DNA of 64,000 bases from NCBI GenBank assembly GCA_964623055.1, contig CAZURK010000028.1:1-64000 (forward strand), read 5' to 3'. Below are positions 1 through 8,607 of this stretch, one piece after another; the stretch's first letter is position 1; every line of letters begins with the position of its first letter. Below the pieces are notes generated by a model. That model made no database searches. It was not told the DNA's origin and saw only the letters and a list, made by a program, of their open reading frames with translations. Position numbers and translations under genes: made by a program. The stretch is from JADHUC01 sp964623055. Lineage in GTDB: Bacteria > Planctomycetota > Planctomycetia > Pirellulales > Pirellulaceae.

Positions 1-18
1 GCGTTTCGGAAGAAACGC
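1..18 (+). terminator. terminator-like hairpin at window edge
   Basis: A 7-bp stem GCGTTTC/GAAACGC with loop GGAA is followed by TGGGTTTTC. It may end a gene lying to the left of the window. The T-run is short, so the call is weak. Confidence 0.35.
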
Positions 19-139
19 TGGGTTTTCTGGTAAGAGCCACGGTGTCAAACGGGACGGCTTGGGGTAGATGCGCGTCCTGTCCGGTTGGACGGCCCCACAT
101 TGGCATGAAGCTAGCATGCTTAAGTCGTTTCCAATCGTT

Positions 140-282
140 CGTTTAACGGCAATACCGTTGAAAATTCGTCTGCTAGCGGTACGGGCTAGTCAACATATTG
201 AGGACTGGTTCGCGTGCTTGCACAAGATGTTGATCGTTACACCATGCCGTCACTGAATTTTCAACGGTATTGCCGTTAAACG
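140..282. repeat. MITE-like element with 27-bp perfect terminal inverted repeats
   Basis: Positions 140-166 and 256-282 are exact reverse complements over 27 bases; each arm contains the core ACGGCAATACCGTTGAAAA, seen as its complement on the right. The 89 bases between hold a smaller inverted pair (TCAACAT near 189, ATGTTGA near 230) and no plausible gene. No clear target duplication is seen flanking it. The size and symmetry suggest a miniature inverted-repeat element or a large structured transcript. The rest of 1-496 holds no gene that I can support. Confidence 0.6.
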
Positions 283-496
283 ATGTGATCACATGAATTT
301 ACGGACGCTGGCGCGTCTCAAAGTGCACCTGTCCCGCTGGTTGAGGCTGATCCGGGCAACGATTGCCCGGCGAGCGAGGTGGGAACGCAGAAACATGAGT
401 TCCGCCAGGTGAAATGATTGATGTTTCGCTCGTTTGCGGTATCATCGAGCACTTCCAGACCGCCGTCTTCTGTCCTCACCTTGGGAGAATCGAATA

Positions 497-2152
497 ATGA
501 CGTCAAACCATCCGCCCCTCGTGCGAACCCGACTTTCGATCATGATGTTTCTGGAGTTCTTCACGTGGGGCTGTTGGGGCGTGACGATAACCGGATACGC
601 CTCGACGCTGCGATTCGGGGACTCGCAGATTGGCTGGCTGGGTGCAGTGCCGGCCATCGGTGCCATTATCTCGCCATTGTTTGTCGGACTGATCGCGGAC
701 CGGTTCTTCTCGGCACAGCGGATGCTCAGCGTGCTGCACCTGCTCGGGGGTGCATCCCTGATCCTGGCGGGATTTCAGGACAGCTTTCCGTTGCTGATGT
801 TGTTTATGTTGCTGAACGGCTTGGCCTTCATGCCGACGATCGCACTGGTGAACGCCGTGGCGTTTCGGCACATTCCCGATGCAGACAAGTTTCCCCGGAT
901 TGCCGTGTTGGGGACCGTCGGATGGATCGTGGCCATTCTCGTTTCGGGAGTGTTTCTTGGTGGTGAGACGAAGTCGCACTTCCTGTTTCTCGGGGGCATC
1001 GGCAGCATCTTGCTGGCCGTGTACGCCCTGACGCTGCCCGACACGCCACCGAAGGGCGCCGAGGCCGGTGGCGATATGTTCGGCCTCAGCGCACTGAAAC
1101 TATTCAAGGAGCCATCGTTCCTGATCTTCGTCGTTTGTGTGTTTCTGCTCAGCATTCCGGCGTGCGGGTACTTCTTCACGCTGATGGTGCCAATGCTACA
1201 GCAGCGCGGCTATCCTGCTCCTGTCGCCCTCACGTCGCTGAATCAATTCGCCGAACTCGTGTTCATGTTCAGCATGCCTTTGTTCGTTGCAAAGCTAGGG
1301 CTGAAACGCGTTATTCTGATCGGCATGACGGCCTGGGCGGTCCGCTATCTATTCTTCACATGCCCGGCGTTCTCCGCGGCCTTCGTAGGGCTGATTTTGC
1401 ACGGGTTCTGTTACAGCTTCTTCTATGTTGGTGCGTACATGTGGGTCGACCGGCGAGCGCCGGCCGAGTTGAAATCCAGCGCCCAAAGCCTCCTGGCGTT
1501 TCTCCTCCTCGGTGTGGGCTATCTGCTGGGGGCGAAAGGCGCTGGTATCATGATGGGGCAGTTCCCACCGGATCTAGCTGCCATGACGGCCGTTAACGCA
1601 AAGACCGGCGACAAAGTCGCAGACGCGAGGCTTCCCCGATGGGACGATCCTGAAGCGGCAACTAGCGCATGGCGTTTCTTGGACCTTCGTGGCACGGTAG
1701 AGGGCCTTTTGAAGGAGGATGAGGGCAAGAAGGAAGACCCCAAGCTCGACCTGGCCCAACAACTCGGCACCGACGCGGATGGAAAGATCAGCCTGGCTAG
1801 CATCGAGAAGTTCAAAGATTCGACCGTGACGGTTGACGGGCTAGAGTACTCGAAAGAGAATCTGGCAGCGACCTTCAGGACGGCTCACGAGAAGCTCGGA
1901 CTGGAGGGCGATGTCGCCCTGGACCGGAAACAATGGCTCGCCGTGCAGGCCAACAAGTGGAACCGCATTTGGCTCTGGCCTTCGATCTTCTGCTTCGTGA
2001 TCCTGGCAATCTTCGCGATAGCCTTCCAGGACAAACCAGACGAGGACGAAACGACCGACGAGGCACAGGAATCACCTGCTGACGAGGAGCCAGTTTCGGA
2101 ACCGCCGTCGTCGGAGGAAGAGAGCGAACCGGAAGAGGATGATCAGGGATAG
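497..2152 (+). CDS. MFS transporter, nucleoside-permease (NupG) type
   Basis: A 551-residue membrane protein with about 12 hydrophobic segments. The opening stretch, which contains MMFLEFFTWGCWG, resembles planctomycete nucleoside:proton symporters of the NupG/XapB branch, so the inferred role is uptake of nucleosides or related solutes across the inner membrane. ATG at 497 is chosen because the protein then begins just before the first membrane segment; the upstream in-frame extension from 434 reads as non-coding. Between the last two membrane segments there is a hydrophilic insert of about 120 residues with a degenerate EF-hand-like stretch (TDADGKISLASIEKF). The protein ends in a Glu/Asp-rich tail. 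Substrate is not determinable from the sequence. It converges on mgtE, 106 bases away. Confidence 0.82.
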   Translation: MTSNHPPLVRTRLSIMMFLEFFTWGCWGVTITGYASTLRFGDSQIGWLGAVPAIGAIISPLFVGLIADRFFSAQRMLSVLHLLGGASLILAGFQDSFPLLMLFMLLNGLAFMPTIALVNAVAFRHIPDADKFPRIAVLGTVGWIVAILVSGVFLGGETKSHFLFLGGIGSILLAVYALTLPDTPPKGAEAGGDMFGLSALKLFKEPSFLIFVVCVFLLSIPACGYFFTLMVPMLQQRGYPAPVALTSLNQFAELVFMFSMPLFVAKLGLKRVILIGMTAWAVRYLFFTCPAFSAAFVGLILHGFCYSFFYVGAYMWVDRRAPAELKSSAQSLLAFLLLGVGYLLGAKGAGIMMGQFPPDLAAMTAVNAKTGDKVADARLPRWDDPEAATSAWRFLDLRGTVEGLLKEDEGKKEDPKLDLAQQLGTDADGKISLASIEKFKDSTVTVDGLEYSKENLAATFRTAHEKLGLEGDVALDRKQWLAVQANKWNRIWLWPSIFCFVILAIFAIAFQDKPDEDETTDEAQESPADEEPVSEPPSSEEESEPEEDDQG

Positions 2153-2258
2153 GTAGTGGCCCAATAGGTGGTGAACTCCGCGGGTTGGTCAGGAGACCAG
2201 CCCACAACCGGGGCCAAGTAGATTTGGGCAGGAGAATTCGTGGCAGGAATATGACTGC

Positions 2259-3671
2259 TTAGCGCGGGACGAAAAGGAAACTCGCCTTCGTGGGATCCGG
2301 TTCTGCTGCGCCGCCGCCTGTCATCGACATCAGCAGCAGCGCTACGTTCATGTAGATGACAATCCCCAGGATGTCGATGATTCCGGCCACGAACGGGTTG
2401 CTCATCAATGCCGGATCCAAGCCCAATCGCTTGAAGACCAAGGGCAGCACGGACCCGAACAGCGTGCCGCATATCACCACCAATACAAGTGTGATCGCCA
2501 CGACCAGCGACGAGACGACGTCGCGCGTCAGGAGCATCGCCGCGACGAGGCCGATCACGGCGAGAAACCCGCCCAAGAGAAGCCCGGTCGCCAACTCGCG
2601 CCGTACAACGTGGAGCCAATCCCGCAACTCGATATCCTTGGTGGCCAGCGCCGTGATGATCAACGTCGCAGATTGATTGCCGGTATTGCCGCCGCTGGAA
2701 ATCACCAGGGGGATGAAGAGGACGAGCCAAGTGTAGTCTTTGATATCGGGCTCGTAGTGCTGAAGCGCGAAGGCGGTCAGTAGCGCGAAGACGAACAGCA
2801 ACGTCAGCCAGACGCCTCGTTTCCAGCTTAGCGTGAAGACGGGCGTCTTCATGTAACTTTCTTCCAGCGGATTCACCGCAGCGATGCGGTGAGCGTCTTC
2901 TGTCGCTTCCTCGCGCATGACGTCGATCACGTCGTCGTGGGTGATGATGCCCAGCATCCGACGTTCGTCATCCACCACCGGAATCGCCAACAAGTCGAAA
3001 CGGGCGACCTTTTGCGCTACGTCCTCCTGGTCGTCCATCACGTTGGCCGCCGCCACGTCGGTTTCCATCACTTCGCCCAGCCGCGTTTCCGCGTGAGTCA
3101 TGGCGGAAACCAACTGCCTGGCCGAGACGACGCCGCGCAGATGGTCGGTTTCGTCAACGACGTAAAGATAGTAGATCGTCTCCAATTCCTCTGCCTGCCT
3201 GCCAAGTTCGTCCAGCGCCTCTTTGACGGTCAGCCGTTCACCCAGCTTGGCGACCTCGGTCGTCATCACGGCGCCGGCGACACCTTCGGGGTACTCGCGC
3301 AGACGCAGGTAGTCTCGCCGCTCGTCCGTCGGCAGCAGCGGAAGAAGCTCCTCGACGACGGAGTCGTCCGCTTCCTGCAGCAGATCCACGCGGTCGTCGG
3401 GTGCCATTTCGGCAACCAGACCGGCAATCTCGTGGCGATCCTGCGATTCCAGAATCTCCAACTGCTTGTCTTCGTCGAAGTAGCTGAAGATCTCCTCTCG
3501 CGTCTCCGCGTCGGCGTGTTGCAACACCTGCCACGCCTCGTCGGCCGTTAGCCCTTCCATAAACTCGGCCGTGCGAGCTGGGTGCAGCGCGGTGCAGAAT
3601 TCGCGCATCTCGTCCGCGTTGTTCTCGGCCAGCATCTCGCGCAATTCGGGCAGGTACAGCACGTTGATCAT
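2259..3671 (-). CDS. mgtE: magnesium transporter MgtE
   Basis: 470 residues with the full MgtE layout. An acidic helical N domain (about 1-130) with repeated short helical units comes first. Two CBS domains (about 131-255) follow, ending near the DDVIDVMREEATED stretch. A C-terminal membrane domain of about five helices (about 285-460) includes the conserved PLVISSGGNTGNQSATL signature and a glycine/proline-rich pore helix. MgtE is a Mg2+-gated Mg2+ channel of the inner membrane; cytoplasmic Mg2+ bound at the N and CBS domains closes the pore. The length is normal. The start at 3671 gives an N-terminus (MINVLYLPELREML) typical of the family. It stands alone, with a palindromic repeat directly upstream at 3726. 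Confidence 0.95.
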   Translation of the reverse strand: MINVLYLPELREMLAENNADEMREFCTALHPARTAEFMEGLTADEAWQVLQHADAETREEIFSYFDEDKQLEILESQDRHEIAGLVAEMAPDDRVDLLQEADDSVVEELLPLLPTDERRDYLRLREYPEGVAGAVMTTEVAKLGERLTVKEALDELGRQAEELETIYYLYVVDETDHLRGVVSARQLVSAMTHAETRLGEVMETDVAAANVMDDQEDVAQKVARFDLLAIPVVDDERRMLGIITHDDVIDVMREEATEDAHRIAAVNPLEESYMKTPVFTLSWKRGVWLTLLFVFALLTAFALQHYEPDIKDYTWLVLFIPLVISSGGNTGNQSATLIITALATKDIELRDWLHVVRRELATGLLLGGFLAVIGLVAAMLLTRDVVSSLVVAITLVLVVICGTLFGSVLPLVFKRLGLDPALMSNPFVAGIIDILGIVIYMNVALLLMSMTGGGAAEPDPTKASFLFVPR

Positions 3672-3725
3672 GGCGGTGCTCCGTCGCGGTCAGATATGCG
3701 CTAGTATCTTGCGCCTGTTGCCTTT

Positions 3726-3784
3726 GTAGGTTGGGCATTCCTGCCCGACCCCCAAAGCAGACGGGCAGGAATGCCCCATCCTAC
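3726..3784. repeat. REPIN-like inverted pair, GTAGG class
   Basis: Left arm 3726-3748 reads GTAGG then a small hairpin GGGCA-TTCC-TGCCC. The right arm on the other strand (3784 back to 3760) reads GTAGG then GGGGCA-TTCC-TGCCC. A GTAG head followed by a hairpin, in an inverted pair, is the known layout of REP/REPIN elements mobilised by RAYT transposases. It lies between two minus-strand genes. Confidence 0.7.
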
Positions 3785-3845
3785 TGACAATCTCAGAAGA
3801 CCTGAAGTACTCAGCGCCCTTGGCTGTACCATCCTACCGTCTGGA

Positions 3846-5207
3846 CTACAGCGTTTGATAGCCCAGGCCCGGACCGTTCAAGGCCGCCGTCCCCACCGTA
3901 CCATCGGTGATGTTGAACATGCTGGGATAGCGTTCCGCCCAGGCTTCGTTTCCGGCGGGGCAATACTGGCGGCTATTGCCTTCGATCGCCGCGATGGTTG
4001 GAATGCGGGCGGCGAGACTTGCCGAGTGCAACAATGATGCGCCCGGGCAAGTTAGATCCTGGACGCACAGGAAGAGCTTATACTTCTGGGCCGCCGCGCC
4101 CATCAACAGCGCCTCGCTGTGTCCCTTGCACGCTTTCAGCGCGACGCCCGAGTAGCCTTGCTCTCTGGCCAACAGCAGGCTCTCCAGATCAACCAGCGAT
4201 TCGTCGATGACCACCGGCTTGATCTTGGCTGCCTCGTGCATCGTGTTTTCGGGGTTGGCTCGCAAGTCGCGGTGTGTCGGCTGTTCGATGTACTGGACGC
4301 GATCCAGAGCCGACGGCGAAACTTCACGCACCTGCTGCAAGAAATCCAGCACGTATTGGACGCTGGAACACCTCTCGTTGAAATCCAACGAGTAGTTCCA
4401 CTCAGCGCATCCTCGCTTGCCTTGGGCTTCCACCGCCACCTTCTCGACGCCAGCCACTCGTTCGACGTCCCACGAAAGATCGTCCCCCGAGAGTTTGATC
4501 TTCAGATGGGTCAGGCCGTCGGCCAATATCCACTCGCCCAACGTTTCGGGCCCACCGTCGTCCACGCGGGTTTCAATGTCCGCATCCGTCAACGGATCCA
4601 GTGCACCGACCAGATGGTACAGCGGCATCGTCGGCTTCGGCTCACGAAGCGTGTACCGATCCAAGTACTCGCCGGCAAACTCGTCCGTCAAGTAGCCGGA
4701 CAGGTCGCTGTTTGCGAACTGCTCGCCGAGCAGGTTGTAGGAGTTTTCCCCGAGTGTCTTGCCCAATGCGTCATGAATGGCCGCCTCGACAGGACTGGCC
4801 GACACCAACTGCGCCAAGCGCGGCATCGGCTCGGCCAAACCGGCCTCGCCGATCACATCGTTGGCGACCGACTCGTAGTCGGCCGCCAGGTCGTGTGTGA
4901 TTTCCAAAGGGTGCCCCGCGTCCGCGTAATCATTGGCGCGGTCGGCCAAACGCTGGCCCAACGAGATCATCGCGGCCAGCGTGTCTTCGCCCGCCACCGC
5001 ATCGGTGGGCCATCCCCATACATTGCCCATCGGCATCGATCCGAAGCCCTGGCCTCGCCGACCGTCGCGCGTCTCGACGTCGACAACCACGTTCAACAAC
5101 ACCACGTCGACCACCACTCGTCCACCAAATTTGATAGGCGTGCGGTATTCGATCTGTTCGGTCGACGTGGCAACGTCCTTCAGATAGATGTCTGTAGGCT
5201 TCGTCAT
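3846..5207 (-). CDS. mandelate racemase / muconate-lactonizing enzyme superfamily protein
   Basis: 453 residues with the enolase-superfamily pattern. A capping domain comes first, then barrel strands with a Lys motif (HLKIKL), metal ligands around SLDFNE, YIEQP and VIDES, and a late Lys at GVALKACKG. Members abstract a proton alpha to a carboxylate and act as sugar-acid dehydratases, racemases or epimerases; the substrate cannot be assigned here. There is no signal peptide, so it is cytoplasmic. The start lies 6 bases after the stop of the upstream NarL-type regulator, so the two are probably co-transcribed. That pairing is unusual. The 3' side faces a REPIN. Confidence 0.8.
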   Translation of the reverse strand: MTKPTDIYLKDVATSTEQIEYRTPIKFGGRVVVDVVLLNVVVDVETRDGRRGQGFGSMPMGNVWGWPTDAVAGEDTLAAMISLGQRLADRANDYADAGHPLEITHDLAADYESVANDVIGEAGLAEPMPRLAQLVSASPVEAAIHDALGKTLGENSYNLLGEQFANSDLSGYLTDEFAGEYLDRYTLREPKPTMPLYHLVGALDPLTDADIETRVDDGGPETLGEWILADGLTHLKIKLSGDDLSWDVERVAGVEKVAVEAQGKRGCAEWNYSLDFNERCSSVQYVLDFLQQVREVSPSALDRVQYIEQPTHRDLRANPENTMHEAAKIKPVVIDESLVDLESLLLAREQGYSGVALKACKGHSEALLMGAAAQKYKLFLCVQDLTCPGASLLHSASLAARIPTIAAIEGNSRQYCPAGNEAWAERYPSMFNITDGTVGTAALNGPGLGYQTL

Positions 5208-5213
5208 CGATGG

Positions 5214-5846
5214 TTACACCAGTTCCTTTCGTACTGCCCAAACGGCTGCCTGCGTTCGATCCGTCACGCCGATCTTCCGCAGGATGTGTTGAACGTGTTC
5301 CTTGACCGTCTCGTAGCTGATGTGCAGAGCCTGAGCGATCTCCTTGTTGGTCAGCCCCAGGGCTAGCTGAAGCAAAACCTCACTTTCGCGTTGCGTCAAA
5401 GGAACCTCGACATTGGCGTTCAGACGCGGCGTTGCTAACGCGCCGGTGACACGTCGCAGTTCCTCACGCGTCCACACGCTCTCCCCAGTCGCAGCCCTGC
5501 GAACGGCATCCAGGATCTTGTCGCGAGTGGCATCCTTTAGCACATACCCGGCGGCACCCAGTGCCACCGCGCGTGCAACATAAGTGGGGTTGTCGTACGT
5601 GGACAGCATCAAGACGGGCATGTCTGGGAAGTCCAGCTTGATTCGTCCAAGCACATTCAAGCCGTCAAGGTCCGGCATACGGACATCCAAAATAACCACG
5701 TCCAACTCGGTCTGCGTAATCAATTCAAGGGCTTCTCTGCCCCCGCCCGCCTCGGCGACGATTTCGATCTCTGTGTCGGCGAACAGGCTTTTCAATCCAT
5801 ACCTTACCACTTCATGGTCATCTGCAACCAGTACTCGAACTGTCAT
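5214..5846 (-). CDS. NarL/FixJ (LuxR-type) response regulator
   Basis: 210 residues. An N-terminal receiver domain has acidic pocket residues D9 and D10, phospho-acceptor D54 in VILDVRMPD, and a conserved Lys in YVLKD. A C-terminal LuxR-type helix-turn-helix (about 145-205) contains LTQRESEVL and NKEIAQALHISYETVKEHV. Phosphorylation is expected to control DNA binding. No histidine kinase lies next to it, so its partner must be elsewhere. It appears to be the first gene of a two-gene unit with the downstream mandelate-racemase family enzyme. It is divergent from the zinc-ribbon operon. Confidence 0.9.
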   Translation of the reverse strand: MTVRVLVADDHEVVRYGLKSLFADTEIEIVAEAGGGREALELITQTELDVVILDVRMPDLDGLNVLGRIKLDFPDMPVLMLSTYDNPTYVARAVALGAAGYVLKDATRDKILDAVRRAATGESVWTREELRRVTGALATPRLNANVEVPLTQRESEVLLQLALGLTNKEIAQALHISYETVKEHVQHILRKIGVTDRTQAAVWAVRKELV

Positions 5847-6157
5847 GGCTTCTTGTTTCCTTCACGCGAATGGGTGTTGAAGAGGCAAACGATCTTGCTG
5901 TTCGAGCGGCTTTCGGTTCCCGTCGAAGAGGGGATGATAACCCGAAGCCGCATAGCAGACCCCTACGCTTGGGATGGTATCTACTAGTACCGCATCCCGA
6001 ACGGCATCTAGTGTAGCAGACGAAGACGGGGTTGGCCATAGCCCAGACGGCTGTATTTTTCGCATGTTGGGGGCCTTTTCACCCGGCGCTTGATATTACC
6101 CGCACGTTGGATATGGTTACGAGATACCTCACAACCGTGTTCTTCGCCGGTAATGCC
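5847..6157. other. divergent intergenic region with hairpin
   Basis: About 310 bases between the response regulator (minus) and the zinc-ribbon gene (plus). An imperfect palindrome at 5971-5998 pairs GGGATG with CATCCC and GTA with TAC. It could be an operator or an RNA hairpin. No gene is supported here if the zinc-ribbon protein starts at 6158. Confidence 0.3.
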
Positions 6158-7282
6158 ATGTCCGAAGCAGAAGTTGAAGTTGCCGATGCTCAGTTGGCTT
6201 CGGAGCCCGAGGCCCCGATGGTCGATAGCGATGTGGCGGCGCCGCGGGGAGAGCCGTGCGAGGCGTGTGGCTGTCCCGTCGAGCCGCTCGATCGGTTTTG
6301 CCCAGCATGCGGGGCCCCCCGCGCCGCGGCCGAGGCGCCACCGACGCAGGAAGCAGACGTGCCGACCCAGAAGTTCTTCCGTTGCGAGAACTGCAGTAGC
6401 GAAGTGGCGACCGACCCGGATCAGCGCAGCTACGTCTGCCCGTTTTGTGATTCCACCTACGTAGCCGAATTCTCGCCCGACAACGCCGAGCGTCAGCGGC
6501 CGGAGTTTGTCATCGGCTTTGGCGTGACGCCCGAGCAGGCCCAGGAAAAGTTCCGTCAGTGGATACGATCGAACAACTGGTTCCGCCCTGGAGACCTGAA
6601 GACAGCTCAGGTGGCCGAGAAGCTGAAGGGCGTGTACCTTCCCTTTTGGGCATTTTCGATGCTTGCGGAGAGTTCCTGGAACGCGACTATCGGCGAGTAT
6701 TGGTACCGCACAGAGACGTATACGACGACAGATTCGAAAGGCAAGACGGTCACGAGGACTCGTCGAGTCCGAGAGACCGAATGGTGGCCTCTTTCCGGCC
6801 GGCACCACCGATACTACAGCGGGTATCTCGTTTCCGGCAGCCGTGGCCTTTCGCAACAGGACGCGGATCGGATGAAGCCGTTTCAGCTTCCGGCCATGAA
6901 GCGGTACGAGCCCTATTTCCTGGCAGGCTGGCTGTGCGAGGAGTATTCCGTCGAGCGTGATGAAGCGTTGGAGGTCTGCCGGCAGGAGTTCCGCGGGCGC
7001 GAGCAGCGGAACGTTGCAGGGTTTCTGCCGGGTGACACCCACCGTGGCTTGCGCATGGACACGCGTTTCTCGAACGTCAATTCGGATTTGTGTCTGATGC
7101 CCATCTATCTATTGAGCTACAAATACAAGGACAAACTGTTTCGCTTCCTGGTCAACGGGCAGACGGGCAAAGTCGCCGGCGACAAGCCGCTATCGTGGAT
7201 TCGAGTCACTGTGGCGGTGGTCGGCGGCCTCGTTTTCGTGCTGTTGGTGGTTCTTCTGTTCTTGCTCCTGGCGGGTAGGTGA
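6158..7282 (+). CDS. double zinc-ribbon membrane-anchored protein, copy 1
   Basis: 374 residues from ATG 6158; a longer in-frame start at 6032 is possible but adds a poor N-terminus. There are two Cys4 zinc ribbons: the first pairs CEACG with CPACG, the second pairs CENC with CPFC (TFIIB-like spacing). A conserved soluble domain with WFRPGDL, YLPFWAF and WWPLSGRHH motifs follows. The C-terminus has one strong membrane helix (VTVAVVGGLVFVLLVVLLF) and ends three residues later. The protein looks like a cytoplasmic domain tethered at its C-terminus. Function is unknown. The stop codon overlaps the start of a clear paralogue, so this is a tandem duplicate operon. Confidence 0.75.
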   Translation: MSEAEVEVADAQLASEPEAPMVDSDVAAPRGEPCEACGCPVEPLDRFCPACGAPRAAAEAPPTQEADVPTQKFFRCENCSSEVATDPDQRSYVCPFCDSTYVAEFSPDNAERQRPEFVIGFGVTPEQAQEKFRQWIRSNNWFRPGDLKTAQVAEKLKGVYLPFWAFSMLAESSWNATIGEYWYRTETYTTTDSKGKTVTRTRRVRETEWWPLSGRHHRYYSGYLVSGSRGLSQQDADRMKPFQLPAMKRYEPYFLAGWLCEEYSVERDEALEVCRQEFRGREQRNVAGFLPGDTHRGLRMDTRFSNVNSDLCLMPIYLLSYKYKDKLFRFLVNGQTGKVAGDKPLSWIRVTVAVVGGLVFVLLVVLLFLLLAGR

Positions 7283-8607
7283 TGTCAGACCTTCTGGAGA
7301 AGTGCTCGGTATGCGGAGCCCTCGTCGACGAAGAGGATCTGTTCTGCGCCAATTGTGGCACCGAAGCTCCTCATGGCGGCGAGACCGAGGCGAAGCCGCA
7401 TACACAAACGTCGACCCACAATTTCCTGTGCGAGGGGTGTGGGGCGTCGATGAGCTACGATGCGTCGGCCCAGACGTTGCGTTGCCCGTTTTGCGGATCG
7501 GACGCCCTGTCCGAACAGAAGGACGCCAAGGTGCTGGCCCCGGACCGCGTTGTGCCGTTCGAGGTCGACCGCGAACGGGCCGGCGCGATCATGCGCGAGT
7601 GGCTGGGCAAAGGTTTCTGGCGGCCGGGCGACTTGGCCGGCGCGGCAGTGCTCACGAAAATCGCCCCGGTTTACGTGCCGTATTGGGTGTTCCAGGCCCG
7701 CACGTTCACGTATTGGACCGCGGACAGCAACCGAACGCCGCCCGGTGCTCGCGGCGACTGGTATCCCATGTCCGGCGACCATCACGGCAGCTACTCCGGG
7801 CTGTTGATCGGTGCCAGCGGGGTTCTCACACCCAGCGAGACGTCAAATATCTGTCCGTTCGAACTGGCCAAGGCCAAAGTGCCCGAGGAGGTGAGCACCG
7901 AGGATGTGATCGTGGAACAGTTCCGCGTTCAACGGAAGTACGCTCGTCCGCTGGCACGACAGGGATTGGAGAACCTGGAGCGGAAAGGCTGCGAACGCTA
8001 TGTTCCCGGGCGCTGCCGCAATATGAAGGTAAACGTCCGCATGGAGGGCTTGTCCAGCGAGCCGATGCTGTTGCCCATTTGGGTGATGGCGTACAAATAC
8101 AACGATCGTGTCTACCGCTTCCTGATCAACGGGCAAACGGAGCGAGCTACGGGCCAGGCCCCAATTTCCTGGACCAAGGTAATCGTAGCATTGGCCATTG
8201 TGGCGATCATCGCATTGGTGATATGCTTGGGAGTTGTCGGATTCGTGGCAGCGTCGGCGGGGCCGCAGCGGACGGACCTCGGACCTGTACTCGCATCCGG
8301 TGCAACAGAGCAGCCGCATCAACCACAGGCCGGAGGCCTGTGCTACATTCAGCGCAGCACGGATCGACCATGGCTAGGGAACGGATTGTCGGTGGCGGGG
8401 GTCCGCCGGAAGACGACGAAGACCGCGATTTGCGCCCGCAGCGCATGTCCGAGATGGTCGGCCAGCGCGATGTGTACGAACGTTTGCAGATCGTCGTCGA
8501 GGCAGCACGCAAACGCGACGAAGCGCTGGGCCACATACTCTTCGACGGCCCACCGGGTTTGGGCAAGACCACGTTCGCCTTGTGCATCCCGCGCGAATTG
8601 GGTGTGA
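7282..8607 (+). CDS. double zinc-ribbon membrane protein, copy 2, running into ruvB
   Basis: Paralogue of the preceding gene; its ATG overlaps the previous TGA by one base. It has the same two zinc ribbons (CSVCG with CANCG, CEGCG with CPFCG), FWRPGDL, YVPYWVF and WYPMSGDHH motifs, and a C-terminal membrane helix near residues 295-325. Unlike copy 1, which stops right after the helix, the frame stays open for about 120 further residues. It runs out of frame through the first 238 bases of ruvB. That tail is Arg/Ser/Thr/Ala-rich and reads like a shadow of ruvB. Either the native stop was lost or an indel near 8270-8370 hides it. The body is well supported; the C-terminus beyond about 8270 is doubtful. 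Confidence 0.65.
   Translation: MSDLLEKCSVCGALVDEEDLFCANCGTEAPHGGETEAKPHTQTSTHNFLCEGCGASMSYDASAQTLRCPFCGSDALSEQKDAKVLAPDRVVPFEVDRERAGAIMREWLGKGFWRPGDLAGAAVLTKIAPVYVPYWVFQARTFTYWTADSNRTPPGARGDWYPMSGDHHGSYSGLLIGASGVLTPSETSNICPFELAKAKVPEEVSTEDVIVEQFRVQRKYARPLARQGLENLERKGCERYVPGRCRNMKVNVRMEGLSSEPMLLPIWVMAYKYNDRVYRFLINGQTERATGQAPISWTKVIVALAIVAIIALVICLGVVGFVAASAGPQRTDLGPVLASGATEQPHQPQAGGLCYIQRSTDRPWLGNGLSVAGVRRKTTKTAICARSACPRWSASAMCTNVCRSSSRQHANATKRWATYSSTAHRVWARPRSPCASRANWV

Noticed and set aside
418..979. ORFs in other frames over the MFS gene
   Set aside because: They are Arg/His-rich shadows of a clear transporter gene.
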